From Odontocerum albicorne (taxonomy: Eukaryota > Arthropoda > Insecta > Trichoptera > Odontoceridae): a DNA stretch of 64,000 nucleotides. This document shows positions 33,690 to 45,662 of this stretch, piece by piece (position 1 is the first letter of the stretch; each line of letters begins with the position of its first letter). Below the pieces are notes generated by a model, which was given only the letters and a program-made list of their open reading frames with translations, made no database searches and was not told where the DNA came from. The stretch covers positions 33,147,414 through 33,211,413 of the forward strand of contig OX463844.1 of NCBI GenBank assembly GCA_949825065.1. The letters run 5' to 3'. Position numbers and translations under genes: made by a program.

Positions 33690-34470
33690 AATTACATACA
33701 TACATACCATTATGCAGTTTACCTGTCGGACTAGGTAGAAAAGACAGAGCGCCATGTTTTTCTAAATCGACACACATTTTAAGCCTCATCCACGCCCCTA
33801 TACCTTCTCATACAACACTACAATTTTTGTGACTTTCTACGTTCCTTCTTTCAAAATAGCATTCACTTGATTCAACCATACTTTCCTTGATCTTCCTTTC
33901 ACGCACTTTCCACTCATATTTGCACTATATATTTGTTTTGTTAGTCTTTCTTCTTTCATTCGTTCCATACATGTGTGCCCAAACTATCTCAGGGCTCTTT
34001 TTCATCTTACTCAACACATCTGCCTTATGTTTACGTTCATCCCTAATCACTTAATTTCGTAATATTTCATGCAGTGTCACCCCATGTATTCTTCTCAATG
34101 TACACATTTGTATAGCATTCAGCTCCTGTCAGCTATTTTCTACGTCCACCTTTCACTCCTAAACATCAAAGTTGGCACCAAAATATTATGATGGACTTTT
34201 ATCTTAGCAGATTTTGATACTGCTCGGTTCGAGTATGTGTGTCTTTTGGCCCTATTGATTTTGTTTTCTTTCACTATACGCCTTTAAATATCCCTTTTAA
34301 CTTTCATCCTCTGAGAAAATACTACCCAAATAGCAGGATTCCTTGACTTGCTCCGATCTTTCATTATTTACCCGTATATCGCATTTACTTTCCCTTTCAT
34401 ACTTTTATTTCTTCTACTTTAATCACCATTATCTTGGATTTCACTGCATTCATTCTCAAATCTTTCTCTT
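33690..34470 (-). pseudogene. LINE tail family, longest copy
   Basis: Minus strand, 5' to 3'. It opens with KDLRMNAVKSKIMVI, the region just after the reverse transcriptase core that normally reads LxMNxxKTKVMV. Then come blocks around the conserved CATACTCGAACCGAGCAGT (also at 9.8 kb), the INAVE region, DEKEP, and finally the CGGACTAGGTAG/ACAGAGCGCC end with a TACATACATACATACC run (plus strand), i.e. an ATGT tail. It is full of stops. Confidence 0.8.
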
Positions 34471-34583
34471 TAGCCAGATTGTTATTGGTTGAGTATTACA
34501 AACATTCTTATTAAATTGTTCAAATGAATACATTACAATTCATTTTGAATAGAATTAAAAAAATGTGTTAACACACGTGAGAG

Positions 34584-34797
34584 TCGACTTCCTTGACCTA
34601 GTTGGTAAGACACCTGTCATCCTACCCAGAGGTCGCAGGTTCGATTCTTATTATTACTCATTTTTTTTCAAGGGTTTTAGTCTGGTTTTCATTTACGACA
34701 TCTTTAACATCTTTATCGTTGGTGTGAAGACATTATCACAAGTCAATAAACCTGCCAAGTTGTTCTCTTTACAATATAAGTATACTACAATACAATA
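34584..34797 (+). mobile_element. SINE family A copy
   Basis: CTTCCTTGACCTAGTTGG (box A-like), GGTAAGACACCTGTC, GCAGGTTCGATTCTT (box B-like), TTTTAGTCTGGTTTTCATTT, then the tail ending ACAATATAAGTATACTACAA and TACAAT. The central GGTTGATTGG block is diverged (CGTTGGTGTGAAGACAT). Confidence 0.7.
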
Positions 34798-35520
34798 ATG
34801 TTATGTACTCGTTCTTTACCATATCGTTCATTGTAAAGCTTGATATTCTTCGCAAGTTACGCATTTCTACTGCATTTCTTATTTAAAAAAAAATCGAGAA
34901 ATATCAGTAATATAATGTTGTAGATGTAAGACTGGTTTTACATAAAAAAATGTGAGCTAAATTTATTTGTATTCGTTGTACAGTCGTTAAACTGAAAGCT
35001 GTTTGAATGAATTTCAATTGTACATTACAAAGATCTACTTTACACTTTGATTACAAGATATATTTTACACCTTTAATATACTTTAATACACTGTATAAGA
35101 AAAAAATAGTGTTTCTATTTTTATAAAGTTTCGCGTAGTTTGCAGATTCACCTCTATCATTCAGGATTCGATGCCGCACAATAAATTTTATTCGAGATAT
35201 TTCCTGGGTGTCTGAATGTGCGACCAACTCGCCCCTAGCGATCCACTCCCCTCCCCTTCACCCACCCTTGATGTGTAGTCCACATCGCCTGAGAAAACTG
35301 ACCGCTATCCATTGAACCCATTCGGTTTTTCCAGTTCAGACTTCATTTCACCATTCAAGACCAATACAGCTCGAGTTATTTTATTCGAAACTGGAATTTA
35401 TATGATTCAGAAATGTATCGGTATCGGGTGGTTGCTGGATTTTTAATTGAACCGAAGCTGTATTGTTTTTTTAATGGAATTGATGGTAGAGTAGCAGCAG
35501 GCAATATATTAAATGGTGGG
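34798..35520. other. no gene seen
   Basis: A+T-rich, except 35210-35300 (CCACTCCCCTCCCCTTCACC and neighbours), which is G+C-rich and unassigned. Confidence 0.5.
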
Positions 35521-36660
35521 TTATACAGGGCGGCCCTCTGGAGAATTTAAGAAACTTGTAATAAAATATTGGTTTGTTGGAATCAACTTTAATTACAGCA
35601 AACGTGTAACAAAAGGTTTCAAATTTTCTTTTTAAAAATAATGTCGTCGAGATCTAATATATCCAATCATGCTCGAAAGTTTTCAAGCACGCACCTAAAT
35701 TATTACTGAAGTATCGGTTTGATCTCTTGACAAATGCTTTGTTTCATTTGCTGCGTAGTCTTGGAGTATTACCCTATGCTTGACTTTTTAGGTATCCCCA
35801 CAAAAAAAATCAAGTGGGGACAATTCAGGACTTCGTGGTGGCTATACAATTTCATCCCTTTGCTAAATCAGTATCCCGGGAACCATCTATTGAACCACTT
35901 CGATACTGTTGTTGGACGTGTGACAAGTGGTCATATCCTCTTGATACCACATCCTCAAATTATACCCTGGAAATTCTTGCAATTTTACAACCTAAAACTC
36001 TCTTAACATTTGAATGTAACGCTCCAAATTAACTGTTATTTCTTGGCCTCGAGTGTCTTTAATAAGGGCTGATGATTCCCGACGCTGATATGGCTTCCCA
36101 AACTGTTACTCATGCTCAATGGAGTGATACTTGGTTTTTCAGTCTTGGGTTTTCATCGCTTCACAAGCGATAATTTTGCTTATTTATGAAGTCATTCATA
36201 TAGAAATGTGCTATGTCTGAAAAGAGTATGTTATTAAACCCGGAGAACTGTTCCAACATTTAAGCCGCGAAATCCAACGTTGTGATAATGTCTGCTTTAT
36301 TTAAATCCTGAACTAGTTGAATTTTATAGGGATGGAGTTTTAAGTCAAGAGATAAAATTTGCTGCAAGGTCGTATGCTACATCCCTAATGCTGACAAATG
36401 CTTGCGGGTTGATAACGTTGAATCGGTGCGTACAGACTCATTGACTTGTTCTATACTTTGCTTTATTTGAAAAGTCCGCGGGCGACCTTGGGATCTAGAT
36501 TTTTGCATGAACCCAGTCCTTTCAAATCTCTCAACCCACGCTTAAATAAGTTGTTTCTTGGACACTCTCTAACGCTGTATAATTGGTATTCAACTCGAAA
36601 TTATAGTCTTACAGTTACGTTTATGTATGAACGCGAAACGCGCGCTGTTACCTCATGGCG
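35521..36660 (-). pseudogene. Tc1/IS630-like DNA transposon, decayed transposase
   Basis: Minus-strand pieces in order: NNLFKRGLRDLKGLGS (helix-turn-helix linker), NNILFSDIAHFYMNDFINKQ (first catalytic Asp region, compare FSDEAHFxLNGYVNKQN), SDENPRLKNQVSLH, VTVWEAISASGIISPY, PPRSPELSPLDFFLWGYLKS (third catalytic acidic residue, DDE_3 motif), then a degraded C-terminus. The left terminus TACAGGGCGGCCCTCTGG is at 35524, and the right terminal repeat is not found. Multiple stops. This family moves by cut-and-paste at TA. Confidence 0.8.
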
Positions 36661-36819
36661 ACTGAAATTACTAGAACCGATACGCCTTCCGCATCCTTCC
36701 TTTTCCGTGCGTTCTCGAGTATTAAAGGAAATAACTTGCACTTTATTCTGAGCCAATCTGTACAATATGCTTACCGACCGGGGCATTTCTCGGAAGCAAA
36801 GCTGGCTGCTAATAATGGA

Positions 36820-37240
36820 ATAATGGTCTCAACATTCGGATATGGAAACGAAAGTTGGACATGGCGAAAAAGTTATGAAAGTAAGATAAATGCGGCAAAA
36901 ATGTGAACGCTACATAGACTGTGCAGAAAAATAATAGATGACACAATAAAAGATGACGACTTTATAAAAGAATGCGAATTGAAAGAAGATGCAGTGCTTA
37001 AAAGGAAGAAAAGAGCATTTATGGTAGATTTTTGGATCTCCAAACAAGAATTAATGATAAATGATTTACAAAAAATATATAGTCGAGTACTATAGAAGGT
37101 ACGATAAAAGGACGACCTGCACCAACTTGGCACGATTTCATGAATGAAATTTTAAAAGAGTGGAAAACATGTATAAACTTAGTGTTCATGACTCCTCTTT
37201 GCCTGCCCCAAAAGGGACGTGGCGTAATGGTATGTATGTT
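36820..37240 (+). pseudogene. LINE tail family copy
   Basis: FGYGNESWTWRKSYESKI, NAAKM, then DDTIKDDDFIKECELKED and a basic KRKKRAF stretch, ending GGCGTAATGGTATGTATG. It begins where the Tc1-like element loses its right end. The interval KRKKRAFMVD differs from the LRWFGH block of other copies, so this may be a sister subfamily. Confidence 0.75.
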
Positions 37241-37881
37241 TTTAATGTAAGACACAGTCATTGGCATATAATTTTAAAAAAAAATGCTAATAAGTTGCAA
37301 AAACTGTTTTTAACACTAATCTTCCAGTTTTACAAATGATCAAACTAAGTTGCGTTTTATAAAATATTGTAGAATTGTTTGGGACGTAATATTTTTTATA
37401 TACGAGTATATACAAAAACCAGTACCGTTTAGGCATGCCCCTTAAAATGCTATCATTTAATAACATTGTCGTATTTCGTTATGGATCTAATTTAACAGCT
37501 AACATCAAGAAGGTTAAGGGTTGGGACACTTCGTATTTTATTCCATTTCGAGTTAGAGATGTTTAGCAAAAGTTACAAGAGCAACAAAATATATGAACTG
37601 GTATCGTTTAATTTTTCTACCCGTGCCATTTGGGAAGTAATAGGAAATGGCATTAAAAGATTACGACTCGGTTTACGACTGAGGAACTGGATCCAATTGA
37701 GAAAGGTAAATAATATATTTATGGGGCATTATGTGTCGCGACATGTCGGTAACAGTCGAGGTTGATATACAAGGAGACAGAAATAACAAATTTTGCCTCA
37801 ATAATGAAATATTTTTCGACGACGTTTAGTGATCTTGAATCACCCCAAGAGTGACTTATCGAAAAAAGAACTGTTTAATAT
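37241..37881. other. no gene seen
   Basis: A 68-codon frame (37559-37765) is unremarkable. Otherwise A+T-rich. Confidence 0.5.
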
Positions 37882-38126
37882 GTTGTAATTTGTTTAATCA
37901 AACATTGTTTATTCCACTTTATATAACTGTATAACCTTACCGGTTTCAAGGTTTTCACCTCATCATTAAGGGAGCTCAAATAATATTTTGGTGCTCTCCT
38001 GATGATGAGGTGAAAACCTTGAAACTGGTAGGGTTATACCGTTACATAAAGTAGAATAAACGGTGTTTGATAAAACAAATTACAATGTCTTTAAACCTCC
38101 ACAATGTTAATGCCTTAACTATAAAT
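37882..38126. mobile_element. palindromic repeat with hammerhead-like core
   Basis: Two inverted arms meet near 37970-37990. The right arm reads CTGATGA (37999-38005), GAGGT-GAAA-ACCTT hairpin (38007-38020), GAAA (38021-38024), GGTA-loop-TACC and then GTTAC. The left arm carries the complement (GGTTTCAAGGTTTTCACCTC). Outside the core are GTAGAATAAACGGTGTTTGA and, on the right only, a flank ending TTAATGCCTTAACTATAAA. The same blocks occur at 43.3, 60.2 and 62.5 kb. There is no coding capacity. Confidence 0.75.
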
Positions 38127-39159
38127 ACTATGTTTCTGACACCTCCAAAATTATCCTGTGATCCAGGATTCTTGTGATTCAAAAAGAGAAAAATACATCT
38201 TGGTGATGTTTTCTAAATCAGATTTTTTTAGAAGTCAAATTATAAACCTTATATTCTAATATTTCATAATGATAAAAAAAGATTTTGAGTTGAAAACATT
38301 TTAGATTCTAGATTACTGAACATATTTAAAAACTCTTTTTTTTGTATGTATTTAGTATAGAATTATACACAAAACGAAAATTCGACATTAATTCAATTAT
38401 ATTTCGTTACTCTAAAATTATTGACATATTTTACGAGTATTTTGCTATAGAACAACATCAGAGTACGTTTGCAAAATAAATATGTAATATGATTTGCACC
38501 AATCAAAATTCAAATCGTGTATAATACGAGTTTATATATTTTTTAAATAAAAGATTTTTTTTTCTTTTTACAGAACAACACTTCTCATTGCCCAAAGAAG
38601 ATACTGCAGGTAAATTAATCAAATCCCTGGTATTTTCTTAGAATCACCAGAAAACATAATAATTAGTACAATATAATACTTTATATGTACGAGTATAATC
38701 CGTTGATTTGTATTTGCCCTTTTAGTTGATTCAAAACAAATACTATAATGATTGAAGCAATCATAACAACCTCAACTTGCACTCAATTGACCTTTGTATT
38801 GTCTGGCTTACAGAGTTGTGCTGTGCTACCTTTGTGTTGTTGACTGCTCTCGCATTATTGATTTTGCCTTTTACCGGTTTGATTTTCTATTGTATTTCTG
38901 AGTTTGATTTTCGGTTGTATGTCGTCGGGAAATATTCAGAGCAATATAGTAGTTTCATATAAATTGTTAAATAGCAATAGCTTTGATTATATTTCTGCTT
39001 TTCGGCTTTACCAAAATTATCGTCTATTTTTTTTACATTCTGTGAGGAAATGTTTGCCAACTCTATTTTGTTAAGTTTTCAACGTTTATTACATAAAGAA
39101 ATTTAAATCCAAGTGTGCATACTGTTTGTATTTTATTTATATGTTACTATCTTTTCTAA
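38127..39159. other. no gene seen
   Basis: A+T-rich. A 61-codon hydrophobic frame at 38777-38962 is not convincing. Confidence 0.5.
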
Positions 39160-39274
39160 CCTACCAGTTTTGTGTTAAAAAGGCCTTCAGTGAAAACCAG
39201 GCTAGGAACCTATTTGAAAAAAAAAACCCTGGATCGGAAGAAAGGCGTCTCGTCAATTAGGCCACGGAACTCAG
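39160..39274 (-). mobile_element. SINE family A copy, partial
   Basis: The minus strand has GTGGCCTAATTGACGAGACG (box A-like), GGTTCCTAGCCTGGTTTTCA and CTGGTAGGTTAGAAAG. The box B section is deleted, and the tail is cut. Confidence 0.6.
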
Positions 39275-40429
39275 CTCTGGATGGCGTCTGTATGTTTCGA
39301 ATTTGTTTTTTAATAAAGGAGCTTTTTTCGTATTGGACAATGAATATCTGAGTAAAATAAATCGTTATGTTCACGTTCCTTTCTGTGAATTTTGTAAATC
39401 CTGGGAATTACTCAGGTTTTCCTTAGATTGATGTGTTGAAATGAATACAATGAATTCAGTTAATTAACTGTTTTCTTCGATTCTCTCTGAGTTAATTTAA
39501 CAAGGACCCAAATAAATTCTTATTAGAAAAGACGAGGACTCCAAATTCTTCTGGAAAATGGTGGAATCTCTATCTTTTAACGAATAATGAATCACTTCGT
39601 AAACTGAACTTGATCCAACATAATCAAGGATTTCGGTATGTTTCCTTTTCGTTTTCCTTTGTCAGAGAAAAAAATAAACGTGTTGCAAAAGTTTCAATCA
39701 GTTTATAAGATGCTGCACGATTAAAATTTAATTGAATTTTTAATAAACTACTATGGTTATTTAATAAACTTGTCAACATTTTGCCTTCTGTGGGCAAGAA
39801 AATAAACCGCTTTTATCATAATATAATATAACGAACTTTTATTTCGACATAATTCGTGTTCATAGTTTGTTTCTAAAGTTTATAGCAAAATTCTCACTGT
39901 GGAGAAAAATTATTTGGATTTGCCTTTATACTCTACGTTTTCTGTTTCTTAACTTGAAATAAATCTATTAATTTCAAAAAAAATATTTTGGATAAATAGC
40001 ATTCACCGCGATGTCTTCTTAAACTAAGTGTTTTTAATAGTTAATAATAAATAATTGGTTATTTTATCTTTATATGACTTCTCAGGACGACTGTTTTGGC
40101 TTGTTTAACAGTTGTTAACTGTACAAAATACAAACAATACTTTGTACGTTTGTCAAGGGCCTAAAAAGCTGAATCGGTCGTACGAGGAATGAAATAAAGA
40201 TCACGATCATGTTCATATTAGGATAAACAGAGATAATAGATCTCCACTTCATTCTATTCTGACACATGTTTCGATTCTGCTACATAAAGGCTTTTTGTTC
40301 TTCCTTTTTTCAGTATTTCATTTATTTGGTCGTGATTTTGAACCGGTCAATTAAAACTTAATTCTAACATTTTCACTACTATCAACATATACGTTAGATC
40401 ATATCATTTTGTAGTAACTCCTTACTCAG
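39275..40429. other. no gene seen
   Basis: A+T-rich, nothing recognised. Confidence 0.55.
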
Positions 40430-40890
40430 ACACTTTGTATCATAGCTTATTTATCACTACTCGATCATGTGCTTTCTTCAAATCAGAAAAAGTATAGAAA
40501 ATATCTTATTTTGTCGAAATTATTCTCTTACAACATTCTTCGACAGAATATTTGATTGCGTGTCACTTTTTTTTTGCTTGAGTTATATTATATTTCTAAC
40601 GCGTTCAATTTTTTTTCTATACAACTTTTCTGTTAAGCTCAAGAGTGCCCACATCCGAACAAAGATTGAACAGTTTTTCTTTCCAAGCTAGTATCATACG
40701 TTCATCGTTAGCGGTCCATGGGTTCTAGAGTGATCTCATACCCTGCCGTTTTCCCTTTTTACATTATTAACACCGTTCTTAATCTAACCTCATTCCTGTT
40801 TTCTTTTGCACTCATATCTGTCACAAATTTCCTTCACCATTTAGACAACTATCATCCCATACAAATCTATAAAGAATGATATCCAAATCT
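40430..40890 (-). pseudogene. LINE reverse transcriptase fragment
   Basis: Minus strand: KGKTAGYE-like residues near 40750 (compare NGKAAGPDxI), then FYTFSDLKKAHDRVVINKL near 40440-40500, the motif A region (compare DLKKAYDRV; the catalytic Asp of motif A is present). Frames are broken between the two. Probably an upstream part of one of the LINE families whose tails are abundant here, but the link cannot be shown. Confidence 0.65.
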
Positions 40891-41064
40891 CATTTATGCT
40901 TTCATAGTCAATTACGAAATACATTAATAGAATTTATAGCATTGTACCTGAATCGTTATTGATTCGCACCAATTAAAATTAAAGTTTAGAAAAAATGTAA
41001 CCATAATTTAAAATTTAAATATCAAATTTAAAAAAAACGTGTCTTGAATAAAGTTCCGAAGATT

Positions 41065-41506
41065 AGTAAGATGTTCAGTATGAATTTCATTTGGATGTGT
41101 ATATAATATGGAGATTTTATATAGAAAATGAATAGTTTGAAAGACGATTCCAGTATGCATTATGACTGAAAAGTTTATTTTCATTTTTTTTAGTGCGATA
41201 ACTATTTTAAACGACAAGTGCACATAATACGAAAATATAAGTCTTTAAAATTCACAAGTATACCGAATGACAATCATTGTCGACGAAAATTGACGTCATT
41301 CGGTGTATACTTGTGAATTTTAAAGACTTGTATTTTTGTGTCTTGTGCACTTGTCGTTTAAAATAGTTATCGTAAATAAACAATGAAAATAAACTTTTCA
41401 GTCATTTTGCACGCTGGAATCGTCGTTCAAACTATTCCTTTTCTGTATAAACTCTCAGTATTAAAATTTGCATCCAAATAAAATTCTTACAGAACATCTT
41501 ACTTAT
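41065..41506. mobile_element. foldback (long inverted repeat) element
   Basis: Arms of about 210 bp, from AGTAAGATGTTC (41065) and its complement ending near 41506, are similar throughout and meet at about 41270-41295. The innermost part is the best: AGTCTTTAAAATTCACAAGT and its complement. No reading frame and no transposase. The parent is not in this window, and target duplications are not evident. Confidence 0.85.
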
Positions 41507-42865
41507 CGTTGGGATTTTATCTAAGGCCTATTTTTCGTAATTTGTTGTTTAAATTTTAAATTAGAGTTAAATTTTCCTGCTTCGTTTTAATTCTGTATTT
41601 TTTAAAAATCAAGTATTTCAAGTCTTGATTTTTTTTATGTCAAACGAATTAGATTAAATAATAACTTAAGACGTTTTTCATGTTAAGCGATTATTTACAA
41701 TTTCTTTTTGAGATTATGTTTTTAGTCGTGCCAAGGAGCAGATAAGTGAATCTCATAAATCAGTTTTTTAGTGGCGTACGAAATAATTTGTTTTGCCAAT
41801 TTTTAATCTGCTTTTGTTTTCTTATGTTTTATTATGACTTTTAAGTTTATTTTCACGGATAGGTCGAAGTTATCCTTTATAATAAACACCCTTACGACAA
41901 GAGTGAAATTTTCGCGATATTCAACAATATTTTATTGGGTCATCAATAATAACAGTGTATGAAGACTTACACCATCTCTAAGTTAATCTTTTATTTTGCT
42001 GATTTATAATTAAGTGCTCAAATATGTTATACTTCCCTCGTACTGTGTGTCCAAAGTATCATAAAATTCTTCTTCCATACATCACAAAAAGACGCATCTT
42101 CATCTCTAATGCTTCAAAAATCGATCAAATGGTTCTTCTTGCCGTTCATGAAATTATAAATGTATTTTATATAAAATACCTAACAACAAACCCCTTGCTT
42201 TGCCTTTGATCTGGGACTTTTAATTAATTTATTGAATAATAATAATGATAAATAAAACGAAACATTATTTTTAATTGTAAACATAAGAAATGTACATTTT
42301 TAACCTACAGTACCGACAATGTGCTCACAAATCTAAACTTTTTGTACTTTAGCAAATTTTTTAAAATAAAAATAAATCGATTTGAAACTGCAACATTTAA
42401 GAAGCTTATTAAAAAAGTCAAACATGAAATGTATTATTATGGTTCCATAACAAAGAAAAAAGGAAACTTACAAAAATCATTCAATATTTTGGTGTATCAA
42501 AATGTTTCAAGATGGGAAAAGGCGCCTTTATTCCAGAGATTGATTAACATCTTATTAAAAAATAAATTAATACAAGTTATGGAGAATTATGCCTGTTTCT
42601 CCATCTTTTTCCTTGAAATATTCCAGAATGGGTTACATACTTAGTATTCTGCCTTTAAAATAAAAGGTGTAGCCATTAAAATGGTATATTTATTCATATA
42701 TGAGTAATAAAGCACTTCGTGTAAGCTGTTATATTCAATCTAATCCAGTACATAAATAATCATCGGATTTGAGTAGATATAATTCTCATGAAATCTTGAA
42801 AAACACCTTATTCTATTGAATAAAACTGAAAGAATCCAACACCACTAAATTCTAAGTGTTCATGT
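41507..42865. other. no gene seen
   Basis: A+T-rich. A 107-codon frame at 42321-42644 starts at a GTG, is lysine- and phenylalanine-rich, and resembles random A+T-rich coding. Confidence 0.5.
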
Positions 42866-43024
42866 TAACTTTTGCAGTTCACAGTTTTTACGTTAAGCAT
42901 ATTTAGTTTGCAGCTCATAAAACTGTTAATAAATCGTATGAAGTGTTGCAGCTGATAATTTTTTTTAGCAAAATGTATTAAGTTTTACAGCTCATATAAT
43001 TTTAGGTACATCATATAAAGTGCA

Positions 43025-43270
43025 AGTGGGAGTGGAAGGCGTATGAGAGTAAGGTGAGTGGAAGACGTATGAGAGCCAAGGAAAGTATGATTAGATCAAG
43101 TGAATGGTGTTCTGAAAGAAGGAAAAGTACTCAGAGAAATAGTAGGACTGGTATGAGAAGATATATGGATGTAGAAGAGGTGTGTGTCGAAATTATGGTG
43201 CTCTGTCTTCTCTTCCTACCCCAACAGGGAAATGACATGATGGTATGTAAGTATGTACCATATATTCAGT
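43025..43270 (+). pseudogene. LINE tail family fragment inside the minisatellite
   Basis: GTGGAAGACGTATGAGAGCC, TGGTGTTCTGAAAGAAGG, AAATTATGGTGCTCTGTC and GGGAAATGACATGATGGTAT are the 3'-end blocks of the LINE tail family. Only the last approximately 240 bp are kept. GGAAGGCGTATGAGAG at 43035 duplicates the block at 43061. Confidence 0.75.
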
Positions 43271-43305
43271 TTTGCAGCTCATAAAAAATAAATTGTATTT
43301 AGTTG

Positions 43306-43545
43306 TTGTTTATAGTTAAGGCATTAACGTTATGGAGGTTTAAAGACATTGCAATTTATTTTTATCGAACACTGTTTATTCCACTTTTTTGTAACGGTAT
43401 AACCCTACCGGTTTCAAGGCTTTCACCTCATCTTCAGGGGAGCACAAACAAGACTAAATTCTGTTCAAACTGGTACTGATATACGCGCTTCAACGGTTAG
43501 GGGCTGAGGGGTGAGGGAGGCATGGGACGATTTCGGCCAAGAGCG
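43306..43545 (-). mobile_element. palindromic-family member, single arm with longer flank
   Basis: Minus strand: an extra 5' stretch (CCCTCACCCCTCAGCCCC and neighbours), CTGAAGA, GAGGTGAAAGCCTT, GAAAC, CGGTA-GGGTTA-TACCG, TTAC, GTGGAATAAACAGTGTTC, and an end at GTTAATGCCTTAACTATAAA. Unlike the other copies it is not folded back, so it may show the unit from which the palindromes were formed. Confidence 0.7.
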
Positions 43546-43935
43546 GTATTTTGTTTTGCAGCTCATAAAATTTTAAGTGAATCGAATGCCAAACTCACAA
43601 AAAGTAAATTATTTGTAGTTTTGCAGCTGATAAAATTTTGAGCAAATCATATTAAATTTAGCTGCTGATAAAAATTAAGTGAATCATATTAAATTTTGCA
43701 ACTCACAAAATTTTAGTAAATCCTATTAAGTTTTGCAGCTTGTAAAGTGCTAAGTAAATAGCGTATAGTTTTACAGCTCATTTATTTTTAAGTAAAACAC
43801 ATGTTTGCAGCTTATAAAATTTAAGTAAATTGTCGTTTTGCCGCTGAAAAGACATTTTAAGTAAATTATATTAAGTTTTGCAGCTCATAAAGCTTTAAAT
43901 TTCGTCATATTAAGTTTTACAGCTCGTAAAATGTG

Positions 43936-45248
43936 TATACATATTCTATGAATTACTTTATAAATATGCTATTTTTGTATAAATCGGTTTAGTACGACCC
44001 CACCACAGTCCTTGATTTATGGCGAACAAAAAGTCCCCATCGACCGCAATCTAGTAGACGATTATTAAAGGATCGAAATATTTATTTATAACGAGCGCAA
44101 CGTTACGTACTGACGAAGAAGGAACTGCCCAAAGGGACATCTCCGTCTGCGAAACTTAGCCACGGTGTACATAAGCTCCAACGTCACTAGAGAAGGAAAA
44201 TTACTCGCAGCGCAGTAAATATAATTTTCTTAAAATCAAGTTGTATAAATTGCAAAAATAATAATAAGTTGATATTATTGGAAAATTTTAAGTTTTAGCA
44301 TAACGTGGGAGGTTTCGGAGTGCCGGGCTACGGACCGACTTGAATTGGGATGTTTGTGGCAAGAAGCTATTTTGTTTAATTTAAAAGCGTTCCTTTTTTA
44401 CACCCGAGTTCATAAAAAAATATTACATTGCCCTACAACATCCAATTTATTATTTTCATGCCATTTTTTCATGGATGGACGTCTGATTCCATGAGTCCTT
44501 AGTGCGCGATGAAACAGCGTACATCTTGATCAGCTTTCAGGCTTTTGAAGAAGTAATTGGTGTTCAATTTTGTGGAAAATATAGTACTATAAGGATATTT
44601 CCTTTTTTGAAATAAAATTCCTTCTATTTTCTTCTCCCTCCTTTTTGATGAGTACGCAAATGCCAAATTAATTGGAGCTAATCACCACAGTACTTCGAAG
44701 CTTTTTCGTTCCGCCCATTACGGCTGGTCTAATTTAAATGTCTTATTTCTTTAGGACTCAATAGGGACCTTGCCTGTTGTTAAAAGAACGATCCGTTTTA
44801 ATTTTCACCGGAACGAAAACATAGAAACCCCATTTGAGGTCTTCGTATTGTTGTCTTATTTCTAGACTTTTAACTCCCAAAGGATACAACCTTAACCCCG
44901 TGTCTTGTAATTCTCTCTATTTTCATGTGATTACAATCATTTGTGGGGAATATGTATAAAAAAATAACTTTATTTCGCAAGTATTTAAAGCTTTTCGTTT
45001 TGAGATAATTTAGATTATTTTAGTGAAATAGAGATTTCGAAGCTAACATTGCGTTAGATGACTTATTTTGGTTGACTTTTTAAGATTTTTATCGCCAGTT
45101 TTGTTAACGATCAACTTTGTTGTCTTTAATAGTTTGAAAATGAAAACCTACATTTATATATTGTGTTGAAAGCGTTACTGTGAAAAACTCGTTTTAAATT
45201 TATGCAATTTTTTGAAAATAGTAAAACCGTCTACTGTCAGAATTTCAG
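43936..45248. other. no gene; unassigned complex stretch 43990-44350
   Basis: Contains GTACGACCCCACCACAGTCC and, near 44310, GTTTCGGAGTGCCGGGCTAC. No frame of note. The rest is A+T-rich. Confidence 0.45.
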
Positions 45249-45662
45249 TTACAACTTTAATATGTAGGAGTGAAACGCGGACGTAGAAAAATACTGAAAG
45301 AAGCCGAATAAATGTTGTGGAAATTCGTGCACTGAGAAAAATACATGGGGTGACGATGTATGACAGAATACGGAATGATGTGAATATAAAGCTGATATAT
45401 TAAGTAAGGTTAAGAAGAGTACTCTGAGAAGGTTTGGGCTCGTGGAACGAATAAATAAAGAAAGACTAACAAAATAAATGTACAGAGCACACGTGAGTGA
45501 AAGTTCATTTACGATTAAGGAAATAATAGCCGAATCAAATGACAGTATACTATTTAAAAAAAAAAAAGGAATGAAAAGTGAGTTGAGTTGTATGAGGTGT
45601 ACGAGTATATATGTAGAGGAGGCATAAGACATGTGTCGCGATTGATAAGTATGGTGTTCCAA
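45249..45662 (+). pseudogene. LINE tail family copy
   Basis: GAAGCCGAATAAATGTTG, GCACTGAGAAAAATACATGG (ALRKIHG), CGATGTATGACAGAATACGG (TMYDRIRN) and GAGAAGGTTTGGGC (RRFG), then a poly(A)-like interruption at 45550-45567. The antisense strand carries a 137-codon frame that is only the shadow of this element. Confidence 0.75.

Larger units (their letters stand above)
42866..43935 (+). repeat. degenerate minisatellite, period about 38 bp, with two insertions
   Basis: About fifteen units like GTTTTGCAGCTCATAAAATT followed by TTAAGTAAATCATATTAA. GCAGCTCATAAA-like cores occur near 42870, 42908, 42944, 42985, 43271, 43553, 43618, 43658, 43694, 43731, 43769, 43804, 43834, 43875 and 43914, at a usual spacing of 35-41 bp. 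A LINE tail (43025-43270) and a palindromic repeat (43306-43545) interrupt it, so the array is older than both. Confidence 0.8.

Noticed and set aside
35734..36032. Plus-strand frames of 72-90 codons as genes
   Set aside because: They are antisense to the decayed Tc1/IS630-like transposase.
38777..38962. Hydrophobic 61-codon frame as a transmembrane peptide
   Set aside because: No start context or conservation visible, and T-rich DNA yields such frames by chance.
42321..42644. 107-codon frame as a small gene
   Set aside because: It starts at GTG, is K/F/I/N-rich, and has no motif, neighbours or splice context to support it.
42866..43935. CRISPR array
   Set aside because: Repeats are degenerate and contiguous, with spacers that are themselves repeated, and the context is eukaryotic; this is a minisatellite.
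45249..45662. 137-codon minus-strand frame as a membrane protein
   Set aside because: It lies exactly antisense to a LINE tail copy; the hydrophobic look comes from reading A-rich coding DNA backwards.
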